Shown piece after piece: positions 1 through 8,600 of a stretch of 64,000 bases of DNA. The notes below the pieces were generated by a model that saw only the letters and a list, made by a program, of their open reading frames with translations, was not told the origin of the DNA and ran no database searches. The translations under genes were made by a program, and so were the position numbers. The number at the start of each line of letters is the position of its first letter. The first letter of the stretch is position 1. The DNA is from Amorphoplanes friuliensis DSM 7358. GTDB taxonomy: Bacteria > Actinomycetota > Actinomycetes > Mycobacteriales > Micromonosporaceae. Where the stretch lies: NCBI RefSeq assembly GCF_000494755.1, contig NC_022657.1, forward strand, positions 6,300,001 through 6,364,000. Reading direction: 5' to 3'.

Positions 1-260
1 CTGAGGTGCGTGTGCGAGGTCAGCCGGATGTTCAGCGCCTGGGCGCAGAGCTTGCTGACCGGATCGAGCCGCGCCATCGCTTCCAGCAGCCGGGGCAGAT
101 CGGCGTCGCCGAGATTGGTGGCAGGGATCCCGGCCGAAGTGAGCAGCCGGGACCAGGCGGCGGGCCCTCCGGGGCCGTGGACACGGTGCATCGCCTCGCG
201 GGCGTCTTGCATGGTGGGCCGGGACAGTCCGTAAGGACGGGTGACGTCGGCGGCTGGCAT
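1..260 (-). CDS. Small hypothetical protein downstream of chemoreceptor (partial)
   Basis: The ATG at 260 follows an AGGAG ribosome site six bases upstream. The frame stays open for 86 codons to the window edge, so the C-terminus is missing. The visible part is soluble, without signal peptide or membrane segment, and begins MPAADVTRPYGLSRPTMQDA. I recognise no domain. It lies 30 bases downstream of the chemoreceptor on the same strand and is probably co-transcribed with it. A role as a receptor accessory protein is only guilt by association. Confidence 0.6.
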   Translation of the reverse strand, partial: MPAADVTRPYGLSRPTMQDAREAMHRVHGPGGPAAWSRLLTSAGIPATNLGDADLPRLLEAMARLDPVSKLCAQALNIRLTSHTHL

Positions 261-290
261 GAGGCTCTCCTGACGGCGCGGCGGCATGTC

Positions 291-1925
291 TCAGTGACGG
301 AATCCGTTGACAACGGTGGTCAGATCGGACGCCAGGCGGGTCAGGTCGGTGGCGGCCTGCTGGGTGGCCTTGGCGCCGTCGGCAGTGGCGCCGGCGACCT
401 CGGCGACCCCGGAGACGGTCCGGGCTACCTCTCCACTGCCGTTGGCGGCTTCGGCCACCGAACGGCTCATCTCGCTGGTCGTGGCGGTCTGTTCCTCCAC
501 CGCCGAAGCGATGGTCGTGGTGTAGTCGCCGATCTGCCCGATGACGGAGGTGATCTCTCCGATGGCCTCGGCCGCCGACCCGCTGGAGACCTGGATGTTG
601 GTGATCCTGCTCGTGATCTCCTCGGTGGCCTTCGCGGTCTGCTGAGCGAGCTCCTTGACCTCACCGGCGACAACGGCGAAGCCCTTGCCGAGCTCACCGG
701 CGCGGGCGGCCTCGATGGTGGCGTTGAGAGCGAGCAGGTTGGTCTGCTCGGCGATGCTGGTGATGAGCTTGACGACGTCGCCGATCTCCGAGCTGGCCAC
801 ACCGAGCTCGGCGACCTGCCCGTTGGTGCGTTCGGCGACGACCAGACCCTGACGGGCGATCTCGGCAGCGCGGGAGGCGTTGGTGGCGATCTCGCTGATC
901 GAGGCACTCATCTGCTCCGCGCCTGCTGCGATCGTCTGCACACCGGCGTTGACCTGCTCGGTGGCGGCGCTGGCACTGGTGGCCTGCGTCGCCGCATCGT
1001 TGGCGCCGGACTGAAGCTGGGTGCTGACCGCCGACAGCTCCTCCGAGGCTGCCGACAGTGTCGCCGCCGACCCGCCGATCGTCGTCACGGTCTCCCGGAA
1101 CTTCGCCACCGCGGTGTCCAGCGCGGCAGCCATCTGCCCGGGCTCGTCGCGTGAGGTCAGCCCGGCGGACCGGGTCAGATCACCGGCGGCGAGACTGTCG
1201 CACACACTCTTCACCTTCTGGAGTGCCCGGACGATCTGCCTGGCCACCCAGACTCCCAGGCCCAGGGCCGTCAGCAGACCCACGACCAGCAGGGTGATGA
1301 AGACCAGACGACTCGTCCGGTAATCCGAGCGAGCCGACCCGGCGGTGGACGCCGCGCTGCTGCGTTCGGCGGCGGCCAGCTCTTTCAGGTGCTGATTGAT
1401 CTCGGTGAGCAGCGGCGCGATGGCGGTGTCCCGGGTCCGCTCCCATCCGGTGAGATCGCCGCTCTCACTGGCGGCCAATTGCTGGTTCTGCGCAATGTCC
1501 GCGTACTTCTGCCACACCGACTCCAGGTCGGCAATGGTGGTGGGATCGCCCGCCGGATCAGTGCCGCGATAGGCGGCAATTTCCGCGGTGACCGCTTGCA
1601 GGTCCGCTGTGAAAGCCGCCCGGTACTTGGCCTTCGAGCCTTCGTCCCGCGAAATTGCGTGGTTGGCCAGATCAAGGCGGGTCTGCACCATCGCCGCCTG
1701 AAGCCGGCCGAGAACATCGACACTGGCAAGATTGCTCTGATAGATCAGCTGCGCCGCCGCACTCGCGCGACTGAGCGCCATCAGGCCGACGATGCCGACC
1801 GCCAGCGCGACCACGGCCGCCATCGTGACCGCCACCAGGATCTTGACGTTGACGCTGAGGTCGACGAACGAACGTCGTCTCCTGAGCGTGGCGACCTGTC
1901 CGTCAGCAATGCGTGTCTCACTCAT
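291..1925 (-). CDS. Methyl-accepting chemotaxis protein
   Basis: Transmembrane chemoreceptor of 544 residues that would signal to CheA/CheW. A first membrane helix lies near residues 26-50, followed by an extracytoplasmic helical ligand domain (four-helix-bundle type) to about 185. A second helix (LVFITLLVVGLLTALGLGVW) follows, then a HAMP linker and a long coiled-coil signalling domain. The conserved hairpin tip is readable as LLALNATIEAARAGELGKGF. The start is the ATG at 1925; an in-frame extension to 2027 is open but adds a non-membrane leader without a ribosome site. The ligand is unknown. The next downstream gene is a small unknown protein. A motile actinobacterium is implied. Confidence 0.95.
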   Translation of the reverse strand: MSETRIADGQVATLRRRRSFVDLSVNVKILVAVTMAAVVALAVGIVGLMALSRASAAAQLIYQSNLASVDVLGRLQAAMVQTRLDLANHAISRDEGSKAKYRAAFTADLQAVTAEIAAYRGTDPAGDPTTIADLESVWQKYADIAQNQQLAASESGDLTGWERTRDTAIAPLLTEINQHLKELAAAERSSAASTAGSARSDYRTSRLVFITLLVVGLLTALGLGVWVARQIVRALQKVKSVCDSLAAGDLTRSAGLTSRDEPGQMAAALDTAVAKFRETVTTIGGSAATLSAASEELSAVSTQLQSGANDAATQATSASAATEQVNAGVQTIAAGAEQMSASISEIATNASRAAEIARQGLVVAERTNGQVAELGVASSEIGDVVKLITSIAEQTNLLALNATIEAARAGELGKGFAVVAGEVKELAQQTAKATEEITSRITNIQVSSGSAAEAIGEITSVIGQIGDYTTTIASAVEEQTATTSEMSRSVAEAANGSGEVARTVSGVAEVAGATADGAKATQQAATDLTRLASDLTTVVNGFRH

Positions 1926-2093
1926 AGAATTGTCCGATCTTTGCCACAAGAAACAGTCTGTCCGGATCAACCGGCACAGCCGTGTCCCACGGGCAGCCCC
2001 CGCCTCCCGCACTGCAACTATCGGCAACCTCCCGGCAACACTGAGCCCGAAATCAACCGCAGGATCCGGCTCCGCCGTGGACGCACTGAGCAG
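1926..2093. promoter_or_regulatory. Intergenic region upstream of the chemoreceptor
   Basis: 168 bases between the end of the DedA gene and the chemoreceptor start, so it must hold any dedicated promoter for the latter. I see no convincing operator palindrome or strong terminator hairpin. Confidence 0.3.
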
Positions 2094-2714
2094 TCAGTGC
2101 TGTCCGGCCTGGGAGCGGCGGCGCGCCCGCAGCACCTCCACGGCGACCGGGACCACCGAAACGAGAACAATGCCGATCAGAATGAGTTCGATGTTCGAGC
2201 GCACAAAGGCCACCTGACCCAGGAAATACCCGAGGATGGTGACACCGCAAGCCCACAGCGAGCCGCCGAGCACGTTGTAGCTCAGGAAGGTCCGGTACCG
2301 CATGCGACTGGCACCGGCCACGATCGGGGTGAAGGTCCGCACGATCGGCACGAACCGGGCCAGGACGATCGACCGGGCGCCGTAGCGGTCGAAGAAGTTC
2401 CGGGCGCGGGTCAGATTTTCCTGCTTGAACAGCCTGGAGTCGGGCCGGCGGAACAGGGCCGGGCCGAAGCGGCGGCCGAACAGATAGCCGGTCTGGTCGC
2501 CGAGCACCGCCGCCACCGACACCAGCAAGCAGATCAGCCAGAGCGGCTGGTGGAGATAGGTGCCGTCGGCGACCAGCAGCCCTGTCGTGAACAGCAGTGA
2601 GTCGCCGGGCAGGAAAAACCCGATCAGCAGCCCGGACTCGGCGAAGACGATCGCGAGGATACCGATCAGCCCGAACGTGGAGATCAGGTGCTGCGGGTCG
2701 AGGAATGACGGCAT
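2094..2714 (-). CDS. DedA/SNARE-associated family membrane protein
   Basis: 206-residue polytopic membrane protein of the DedA (VTT/SNARE-associated) family, linked in other bacteria to lipid-carrier flipping and envelope homeostasis. Family signatures are present: FAESGLLIGFFLPGDSLLF near the N-terminus, and ARFVPIVRTFTPIVAGAS followed by MRYRTFLSYNVLGGSLW. Length is normal. Two in-frame ATGs exist (2723 and 2714). The second is preferred because an AGAGG site lies ten bases upstream, while it would lie only one base before the first. It is divergent from the unknown gene at 2876. Substrate cannot be inferred. Confidence 0.92.
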   Translation of the reverse strand: MPSFLDPQHLISTFGLIGILAIVFAESGLLIGFFLPGDSLLFTTGLLVADGTYLHQPLWLICLLVSVAAVLGDQTGYLFGRRFGPALFRRPDSRLFKQENLTRARNFFDRYGARSIVLARFVPIVRTFTPIVAGASRMRYRTFLSYNVLGGSLWACGVTILGYFLGQVAFVRSNIELILIGIVLVSVVPVAVEVLRARRRSQAGQH

Positions 2715-2875
2715 GAAGGGCATGCCTCTCAGATCGTGGTACCCGACCTGTGCCCGCCTCAGCCGCGGCGAAACCGACGCCGGACCGCCTCGGATCGTCC
2801 GTGAATCCCGAAAGAGGTACATGCAGGCAGATAGGCGACACATGATGGAGCACGACGCCGGAACCCGATGATGCT
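2715..2875. promoter_or_regulatory. Divergent promoter region, DedA / unknown gene
   Basis: 161 bases separating divergent start codons. It must contain both promoters. I find no clear palindrome or -35/-10 pair that I would defend. Confidence 0.3.
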
Positions 2876-3595
2876 GTGGCCATGCAGCCAGCGCAAGCGA
2901 GTCCGGTCGTGCCGATGCCCCACCCGTCGTATCGCCAGCTGCGGAAGAATTCCCAGGACTATTGCCGCGTCGCCGATGTGTACGCCACATGCCTGAAGGC
3001 GGGACACGACCGCCTTGCTTTGATAGCAAATCCCGGTATCCGCAAACCGAAGAGCCATGAAGACTTCCTGGCCGAGTACGGGACCGCCGAGGTGGAGAAC
3101 AACGATTCGCCGACTAATTCGGCTTTACTGACCACCTGGAAGAAGCCGTACGAATACGCAGACCACGGATACAAGAACACACCCGTTCCCGACGAGGGCG
3201 TTCTGCTGTCCTGGCAGAACGGCCGGGTGATGAAAGACGGCAGGCCCGTCGACCCGTTCACCAATGCCGACATCTATTTTCATCAGTATTTGCTGGTTCA
3301 TCGCAGGGTCCGCGGCGATGGTCCGCTGCCGAGACTGAAGAGGTTGCAGCGCCAGCAGGCCCGCGGCTCGGACACCGAAGACGTCATGTTTTGGCTCCGC
3401 TGGGATCGCGACCACGCGGACACCCCGGTCGGGACGTTCGGTCCCGCCAGTGACACGTATGCCGCCTTCCTCGGATCCACCAACGGGTCGGCCGCCGCGT
3501 TCCTGGTCATCCAGTACGGCGATCAGCTCGGCGTCTCGAAAATCACCTCGATCGAGCTGACCAAAGCCCAGGACCTCGTCTTCCTCTTCGGATAG
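2876..3595 (+). CDS. Hypothetical protein, no recognised domain
   Basis: 239 codons from a GTG at 2876; an ATG at 2882 or at 2915 is equally possible because none has a good ribosome site. The product looks soluble and cytoplasmic, with no signal peptide or membrane helix. The N-terminal half is rich in charged and aromatic residues (DFLAEYGTAEVENND, WKKPYEYADHGYKN). The C-terminal part contains DVMFWLRWDRDHADTPVGTF and ends in a hydrophobic LVFLFG. The first ~400 bases have visibly lower GC and more A/T at third positions than the neighbours, which suggests later acquisition. It stands alone between divergent and convergent neighbours. I do not recognise a family. Confidence 0.7.
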   Translation: MAMQPAQASPVVPMPHPSYRQLRKNSQDYCRVADVYATCLKAGHDRLALIANPGIRKPKSHEDFLAEYGTAEVENNDSPTNSALLTTWKKPYEYADHGYKNTPVPDEGVLLSWQNGRVMKDGRPVDPFTNADIYFHQYLLVHRRVRGDGPLPRLKRLQRQQARGSDTEDVMFWLRWDRDHADTPVGTFGPASDTYAAFLGSTNGSAAAFLVIQYGDQLGVSKITSIELTKAQDLVFLFG

Positions 3596-3744
3596 CAGTC
3601 TGGATGGAAGGCAGCCGGGAGGTTCCGAGGCTTGTCGGTCCGGGGCGCCATGGTCTTCCGGCCGGGAACGGCGTCGGCCCGACGCGGGAGGGCATCTCCG
3701 GCACTGCTTGCCGGAGTGCTGCGCCCGCCCGTGGCGAACCCCAA

Positions 3745-5109
3745 TCAGTTTCCGGCGCTGGTGAAGTTGAGGACGTCGATGCGGCTGCCGCCGTTGTGGG
3801 GTGCGAAGACGCTGGCGATGTTGTTGGACTTGAGCAGGCGGTGGTCGAGGAGCGGATCCGAGGTGAAGGTCGGGGTGGAGCGGTACCGCACGGCCCAGTC
3901 CGACCAGAGCGAGGCCCGGGACGCGGTCGCGATCTGCAGTACGCCGGTGTTCGAGGCGGCGCTGACCACGAACAGGTTGTCGCGGGAGTCGACGCCGATG
4001 TCGCCGCGGCTGACGCCGGCCTGGTAGCCGAGGATCCGCTGGCGCCACTGGCCGGTCGCGGCCTCACGCCAGTAGTGGACGAGCACCGCGCTGGTGCGGG
4101 CATGGGTGAAGACCGCGTCACTGGGTGCTGACGGCGGCAGGTGCGAGGCCAGGACGTGGACGTTGCCCGCCGAGTCGACGGTCTGCGATTCCTGATTGAT
4201 CAGGCCCCGGTTCTGTCCGATGGTCCAGAACCGTGCCGCGGCGACGGTCGTGGAGATCGGGCTGGCGTCGGCGGTGCCGATCAGCGTGCCGGCACCGCTG
4301 CGCCACGTCCGACCCCGGTCGCTGCTGTAGGCGTACAAGAGATCGTGGTTGGTGCTGGCGTCGAAGGTCTCCCGGACGGTCCAGGTCATGTGCAGCAGGC
4401 CCTGGTTGTCGTACTGGAAGCCGAACAGGTAGGCGTTGTTGCCCAGGGTGGTGCCGTCCATGATCTTGCCGACGAAACTCCAGGCACCGCCCCGGTATTC
4501 GAACAGGACCTGGTTGCCGTTCCCGCTCTCGCCCGTACGGATGGTCAGTTGCAGGTTGCCGTCGGGCATGGTGACGAACTGCGGGTAGGTCATGACGGCC
4601 ATGTCGCGGCCGGCCAGGCTGTTCTGCACGGCGCCGAAGATCGACGGTGACCAGGTGGCGGTGTCCGGTGCGGTCGCGATGCCGGCCACCGACTTGCGGT
4701 AGCGGAAACGCTGGGCGTGCATGTCGAACGAGAGGTGGATGCTGCCGTCCACGTGCGAGAGCCCGATGCTGATGACGTTGTGCGAGTCGGTGGTCGTGGT
4801 GCGGTAGTCCGTCAGGCGGATGTTCTGCCACGTGCCGTTCGTCGGGCGGCGGGAGACGTTGATGTAGCCCTCGTCGTCCCAGAACGCCGCGTATTGCCAG
4901 CGGCGATGCGAGACGATGCCGTCCTGCTGGAACGATTCGCCGTTCATCAGTCCGGTGTAGCTCTCCGCGGTGCGTCCTGCGGTGGTCAGCGTGGTCGTGG
5001 CCGGCGCATTGACCGTCGGGGACGCAGCCGAGGCCGGCGAGCCTCCGGCGACGACCAGCAGGAGCCCCACCAGTGCCGCCGCTGTTCTGTAACGTTTCAT
5101 AACCGCCAT
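3745..5109 (-). CDS. Secreted BNR_4-type beta-propeller protein (putative polysaccharide-acting enzyme)
   Basis: 454 residues with a signal peptide (hydrophobic core AALVGLLLVVAGG, cleavage near ASA-ASP). The mature part resembles BNR-repeat proteins of the BNR_4 family, which includes propeller polysaccharide lyases and sialidase-like proteins. Readable signatures are DSHNVISIGLSHVDGSIHLS followed by FDMHAQRFRYRKS, and SSDRGRTW, an Asp-box-like repeat. Start ATG at 5109 with AAGGGG six bases upstream; the ATG at 5100 is an alternative. It follows the Ser/Thr kinase gene by 32 bases on the same strand, so the two are probably co-transcribed. Substrate and whether it hydrolyses, lyses or only binds glycan are not determined. 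Confidence 0.75.
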   Translation of the reverse strand: MAVMKRYRTAAALVGLLLVVAGGSPASAASPTVNAPATTTLTTAGRTAESYTGLMNGESFQQDGIVSHRRWQYAAFWDDEGYINVSRRPTNGTWQNIRLTDYRTTTTDSHNVISIGLSHVDGSIHLSFDMHAQRFRYRKSVAGIATAPDTATWSPSIFGAVQNSLAGRDMAVMTYPQFVTMPDGNLQLTIRTGESGNGNQVLFEYRGGAWSFVGKIMDGTTLGNNAYLFGFQYDNQGLLHMTWTVRETFDASTNHDLLYAYSSDRGRTWRSGAGTLIGTADASPISTTVAAARFWTIGQNRGLINQESQTVDSAGNVHVLASHLPPSAPSDAVFTHARTSAVLVHYWREAATGQWRQRILGYQAGVSRGDIGVDSRDNLFVVSAASNTGVLQIATASRASLWSDWAVRYRSTPTFTSDPLLDHRLLKSNNIASVFAPHNGGSRIDVLNFTSAGN

Positions 5110-5141
5110 CGCGAACCCCTTCGAAGTGTGAACACGGCCGG

Positions 5142-6830
5142 TCACCGGATCGCCCGGATCTCGATGTCCTTGTAGGAGACGTGGAAAGGACCCTGCTCGG
5201 TGGCGGGAGCGCTGGCCACGCCGAGGGTGAAGACGCCGGCAAAATCCGGTCCCATGCGGTGTTCGCCGATGAGGATGCCGTCGTGGCCCACGCGGACCGT
5301 GCCGTCCTGCACCACCATCTGCAGGCGCAGGTCCTGGCCCGCGTCGGTCCCGCTGTCGGCCCACTGGCGGACGACACGAGGTTCGCCCTCGCCCTGATCC
5401 TCGACGTTCAGCCGCCAGGCGTCCTCGCAGACCTCGAGGGAGTACCGCCACTGCGCCGACTCGGCGAACCAGACGACCAGGCAGCTGCCGGCCTTCTCGA
5501 TCCGGCCGTTGACCTGGACGGCGTAGCTCCCTCCCACGTCCGGGCTCGGCCCCGCGCACTGCCAGAGGCCGTCCTGGAAGTTCCGGACCTGAAGCCTGCC
5601 GCCGGCGTAGCGGCAGTAGGTCCGGTTGTTCTCGACCTCGTAGGCTTCCCAGTTGTCGGCGGCGGTCAGCGGGTCGGTGAGCTTCACGCTGCCGCCGGGC
5701 ACCACGAGAGCCGGAAGTTCCTCCTTCTGGACGACCGTCTGCTTGTCCTGGGCGGCCGGGCCGAGCCAGCCGCTCGTGCGGACCACAAACCCGAGACCGC
5801 CGGCGAGCGCGAGCGCCAGGACAGCGACCGTGGCGACCAGGGCCCTGGATCTACGTTTCGGGCGGTCCACCGGGTCCGGGGCGACCACGGCGTGGGTCGG
5901 CATCCGCCGGTCCTCGGTACGCATCTCGGGCTGCCGCTCGAGCACGTCGTCCGGCACCGCCGGACGGTCCGGTCCGGGGCCCAGCAGCGCGTCGACCAGC
6001 TCCCGGGCTGTCGGCCGCCGCTGCGGTGACGGGTCGAGCGACCGCAGCACGAGCACTCGCAGCAGTCCGCTCAACCCGTCGAGGGTGGGCTCGCCGTGCA
6101 GGATCCGGCCGAAGACCCCCAGCGGGGAGTCGGCGTCGAAGGGCGCACGGCCCTGACCCGCGTACGCGACCACACAACCCCAGGCGAAGATGTCCGCCGC
6201 CGAGGTCACCGGTGCGCCGGGGGCGCCGAAGCGCTCCGGCGCCATGTAGTTGACGGTCCCGACCATGTGACCGGTACGCGTGTGCTGCGACGTCGGGTCC
6301 AGTGCCTGGGCGATGCCGAAGTCGATCACCTTGGGCGCCCCGGCCGCGAGCAGCACGTTGCCCGGCTTGAGGTCGCGGTGGATGACGCCCGCATCGTGGA
6401 TCGCGACCAGCGCGGTGGCGACGCCGATCGCCAGCCCGTGCAGGTTGGCCGGGCTCAGCGGCCCGTACCGCGCGACCTCCTCGGCCAGCGACGGCCCGTC
6501 CACGAACTCGACCGCGAGCCAGGGCCACGGGGCGTCCGGGTCGGCGTCGAGCACCTCGGCCGTACAGAAGGGTGGCACCTGGCGGGCCCGGTTGACCTCG
6601 CTGCGGAACCGCGCCCGGAACTGCTGGTCGCCGGCGAGCTCGGCGTGCACCACCTTGACCGCCACCCGGCGGCCGTCGCGGTCCCGCGCCTCGTACACCA
6701 CTCCCATGCCGCCCGAGCCGAGCCGCCGGACGAGCTCGTACGGCCCGATGCGCGAGGGGTCGTGCGGTAACAGCCGGGTGCCGGGCACGTTCAACTCGCC
6801 TCCGCGATCCATGGTGGACGACCGCGACAC
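5142..6830 (-). CDS. Membrane Ser/Thr protein kinase with outer DUF1080-like domain
   Basis: 562-residue PASTA-less receptor kinase. A Hanks-type kinase domain spans about 30-285: glycine loop LGSGGMGVVYEA, catalytic lysine in VAVKV (K59), HRDLKPGN at 151-158, DFG at 170-172, and MAPER at the substrate lobe. A Pro/Arg-rich juxtamembrane stretch leads to one membrane helix at about 330-350. The outer part (375-560) looks like a beta-sandwich of the concanavalin/DUF1080 type with four cysteines. Start GTG 6830 or ATG 6812; a TAGGGT -10-like box at 6834-6829 would put transcription start near 6822 and so favours ATG 6812. First gene of an apparent operon with the BNR protein. Paralogue of the divergent kinase. 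Confidence 0.93.
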   Translation of the reverse strand: MSRSSTMDRGGELNVPGTRLLPHDPSRIGPYELVRRLGSGGMGVVYEARDRDGRRVAVKVVHAELAGDQQFRARFRSEVNRARQVPPFCTAEVLDADPDAPWPWLAVEFVDGPSLAEEVARYGPLSPANLHGLAIGVATALVAIHDAGVIHRDLKPGNVLLAAGAPKVIDFGIAQALDPTSQHTRTGHMVGTVNYMAPERFGAPGAPVTSAADIFAWGCVVAYAGQGRAPFDADSPLGVFGRILHGEPTLDGLSGLLRVLVLRSLDPSPQRRPTARELVDALLGPGPDRPAVPDDVLERQPEMRTEDRRMPTHAVVAPDPVDRPKRRSRALVATVAVLALALAGGLGFVVRTSGWLGPAAQDKQTVVQKEELPALVVPGGSVKLTDPLTAADNWEAYEVENNRTYCRYAGGRLQVRNFQDGLWQCAGPSPDVGGSYAVQVNGRIEKAGSCLVVWFAESAQWRYSLEVCEDAWRLNVEDQGEGEPRVVRQWADSGTDAGQDLRLQMVVQDGTVRVGHDGILIGEHRMGPDFAGVFTLGVASAPATEQGPFHVSYKDIEIRAIR

Positions 6831-6853
6831 CCTATCGGCATTACAGTGCCCGC
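6829..6853. promoter_or_regulatory. Very short divergent promoter between sister kinases
   Basis: Only 23 bases separate the two outermost start codons. On the plus strand TACAGT (6842-6847) is a -10-like box whose expected transcription start coincides with the GTG at 6854. On the minus strand TAGGGT (6834-6829) would start transcription about ten bases before the ATG at 6812. No ribosome site fits either gene, so leaderless or near-leaderless mRNAs are likely. Confidence 0.5.
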
Positions 6854-8446
6854 GTGGCTTCTTCTCTGCGTCCTGGCGATCCCCGCTTTGTCGGCCGCTA
6901 CGAGCTGGTCGGCCGCCTCGGCGAGGGCGGGATGGGCGCGGTCTTCCTCGGCCGCGAGCCGGCCGGCCGGCTCGTCGCCGTCAAGATCATCAAAGCCGAG
7001 TACGCCCGCGACGAGGGCTTCCGGGCGCGGTTCCGCAGCGAGGTCAACCGGGCCCGGGAGGTTCCTGCCTTCTGTACGGCCGAGGTGCTCGACGCCGATC
7101 CCGACCACCGGACCCCGTACCTGGTGATCGAGTACGTCGACGGGCCCAGCCTGGCCGAACTCGTCCGCGAGCAGGGGCCGTTGCGCGGCGGCAGCCTGCA
7201 CAGCATCGCGGTGGGGGTGGCGACGGCGCTGACGGCCATCCACAGCACGGGTGTCGTGCACCGCGACCTGAAGCCGGGCAACGTGCTGCTCGCGGCGGGC
7301 TCCCCCAAGGTGATCGACTTCGGCATCGCCAAGGCCCTCGAAGCCACCACCCACCACACCCGTACGCAGGACACGGTCGGCACCGTGTCCTACATGGCGC
7401 CGGAGCGGCTGGCGGCGGACGCGAACCGCACCTTGACTCCGGCGGCCGACATCTTCGCCTGGGGTGCCGTCATCGCGTTCGCGGCGACCGGCCGCACGCC
7501 GTTCGCGGCGGACAGCCCCGCGGCGACCGCGGGCCGCATCCTGACCCAGCCGCCGCAGCTGGACGGCGTACCCGCGGAGCTGGCCGGGATCATCGGTCGT
7601 GCCCTGGCCAAGGACCCCGAGCAGCGGCCGACGGCGCAGGAGCTGCTCTTCGAGCTGGTCTCCGGTACGGGCACCACCGCAGCGGTCGCGGCCAAGGTGC
7701 GCCCGCGCCGCCGTCGACGGCCCGCCGTGGCCGCCGCCGCGGCCGCCGTTGTGCTCCTGACCGTCGCGGGGGTCTGGGCCGGCGCTCGACTCGGCGCCGA
7801 GGGACAGGACCAGCCGGCCGCAGCGGTCGCTCCCCGTGCGTCGTCGTCTGCCGCCGCCCCGGACCCGGCGCTGGCCCGGCAGTCCAAGAAGGAACTTTTC
7901 GACCCCCTCACCTCGTCGAGCCTGTGGGCGCCCTCGGGGCCGGCCGAAGAGGGCTGCGACTTCGACGGTGGCCTGGTCGTGCGTACCGAATTCATGATCG
8001 ATTGTGCGAACGGGCCCGACCAGATCTTCGCCGGTGACCTGAAGATCCGGGTCGAGGCGCAGCTGAGCCTGCGGTCGTGCGCGATCGTCTACTTCCGCCT
8101 CAGCGAGGACGGCAGCAACGGCTACTTCGCGGAGTTCTGCGCCCGCGAGGTGGCGGTGGCCTTTCTGAACGGTTTCCTCGAGGACACGGACAACCGCAGC
8201 GTGGTCGACGGCACCATGAAACCGCTCGATATCGAGGAAGACGGCTCGCACCTGCTCGGAGTGGACGTGGTCAAGAGCACCGCCAAGCTTTCGGTGGACG
8301 GTAAGACGGTGCTGACCAGCGACCTGTCCCGCGGCAAGCCCGCCGGCGCCCGCCACACCAAGGGCAAGGTCACCTTCGGCGCCTCCGGGGGCGGCGGCCC
8401 CGCGATCAAGGTCACCTTCCGCGACGCCCGCATCACGGTGAAGTGA
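6854..8446 (+). CDS. Membrane Ser/Thr protein kinase with outer DUF1080-like domain
   Basis: 530-residue sister of the kinase at 5142-6830. Kinase domain at about 14-275 with LGEGGMGAVFLG, catalytic K44, HRDLKPGN at 136-143, DFG at 155-157 and MAPER. A basic stop-transfer stretch (RPRRRRRP) precedes an alanine-rich membrane helix near 290-312. The outer region (about 345-530) again has a beta-rich DUF1080/concanavalin-like pattern and ends in FRDARITVK, comparable to YKDIEIRAI in the sister. Start GTG 6854, probably leaderless. It stands as a single gene. The ligand is unknown, but the lectin-like fold and the neighbouring glycan-acting genes suggest carbohydrate sensing. Confidence 0.93.
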   Translation: MASSLRPGDPRFVGRYELVGRLGEGGMGAVFLGREPAGRLVAVKIIKAEYARDEGFRARFRSEVNRAREVPAFCTAEVLDADPDHRTPYLVIEYVDGPSLAELVREQGPLRGGSLHSIAVGVATALTAIHSTGVVHRDLKPGNVLLAAGSPKVIDFGIAKALEATTHHTRTQDTVGTVSYMAPERLAADANRTLTPAADIFAWGAVIAFAATGRTPFAADSPAATAGRILTQPPQLDGVPAELAGIIGRALAKDPEQRPTAQELLFELVSGTGTTAAVAAKVRPRRRRRPAVAAAAAAVVLLTVAGVWAGARLGAEGQDQPAAAVAPRASSSAAAPDPALARQSKKELFDPLTSSSLWAPSGPAEEGCDFDGGLVVRTEFMIDCANGPDQIFAGDLKIRVEAQLSLRSCAIVYFRLSEDGSNGYFAEFCAREVAVAFLNGFLEDTDNRSVVDGTMKPLDIEEDGSHLLGVDVVKSTAKLSVDGKTVLTSDLSRGKPAGARHTKGKVTFGASGGGGPAIKVTFRDARITVK

Positions 8447-8530
8447 CAGCAATCTGCTGACGGACCGGCCCACCGGGGTCGGCGATCCACACCCGAGGCC
8501 GTGAACTGCACAGACGCGCGCCGGCCCCAT

Positions 8531-8546
8531 GGGGAAGCGCTTCCCC
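8531..8546. promoter_or_regulatory. Perfect 16-bp operator palindrome (upstream copy)
   Basis: GGGGAAGCGCTTCCCC, a perfect palindrome with the central GC step typical of LacI-family sugar-repressor operators. It lies upstream of the -35 box of the CBM6-DUF1996 gene. Confidence 0.75.
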
Positions 8547-8561
8547 GGCCGACACCAGGCA

Positions 8562-8590
8562 TTGACAGTCGTTAACAGACAGTTCACAGT
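8562..8590 (+). promoter_or_regulatory. Putative sigma-70-type promoter of the CBM6-DUF1996 gene
   Basis: TTGACA at 8562-8567, a 17-base spacer, then CACAGT at 8585-8590. The -35 is consensus and the -10 weak. It is bracketed by the two GGAAGCGCTTCC palindromes, a layout that would allow repression by looping or by blocking initiation. Confidence 0.55.
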
Positions 8591-8600
8591 GAGCCGCATA

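Noticed and set aside
6..1154. Long plus-strand open frame opposite the chemoreceptor
   Set aside because: Gly/Asp/Arg-rich low-complexity translation with no domain; an antisense shadow produced by high GC.
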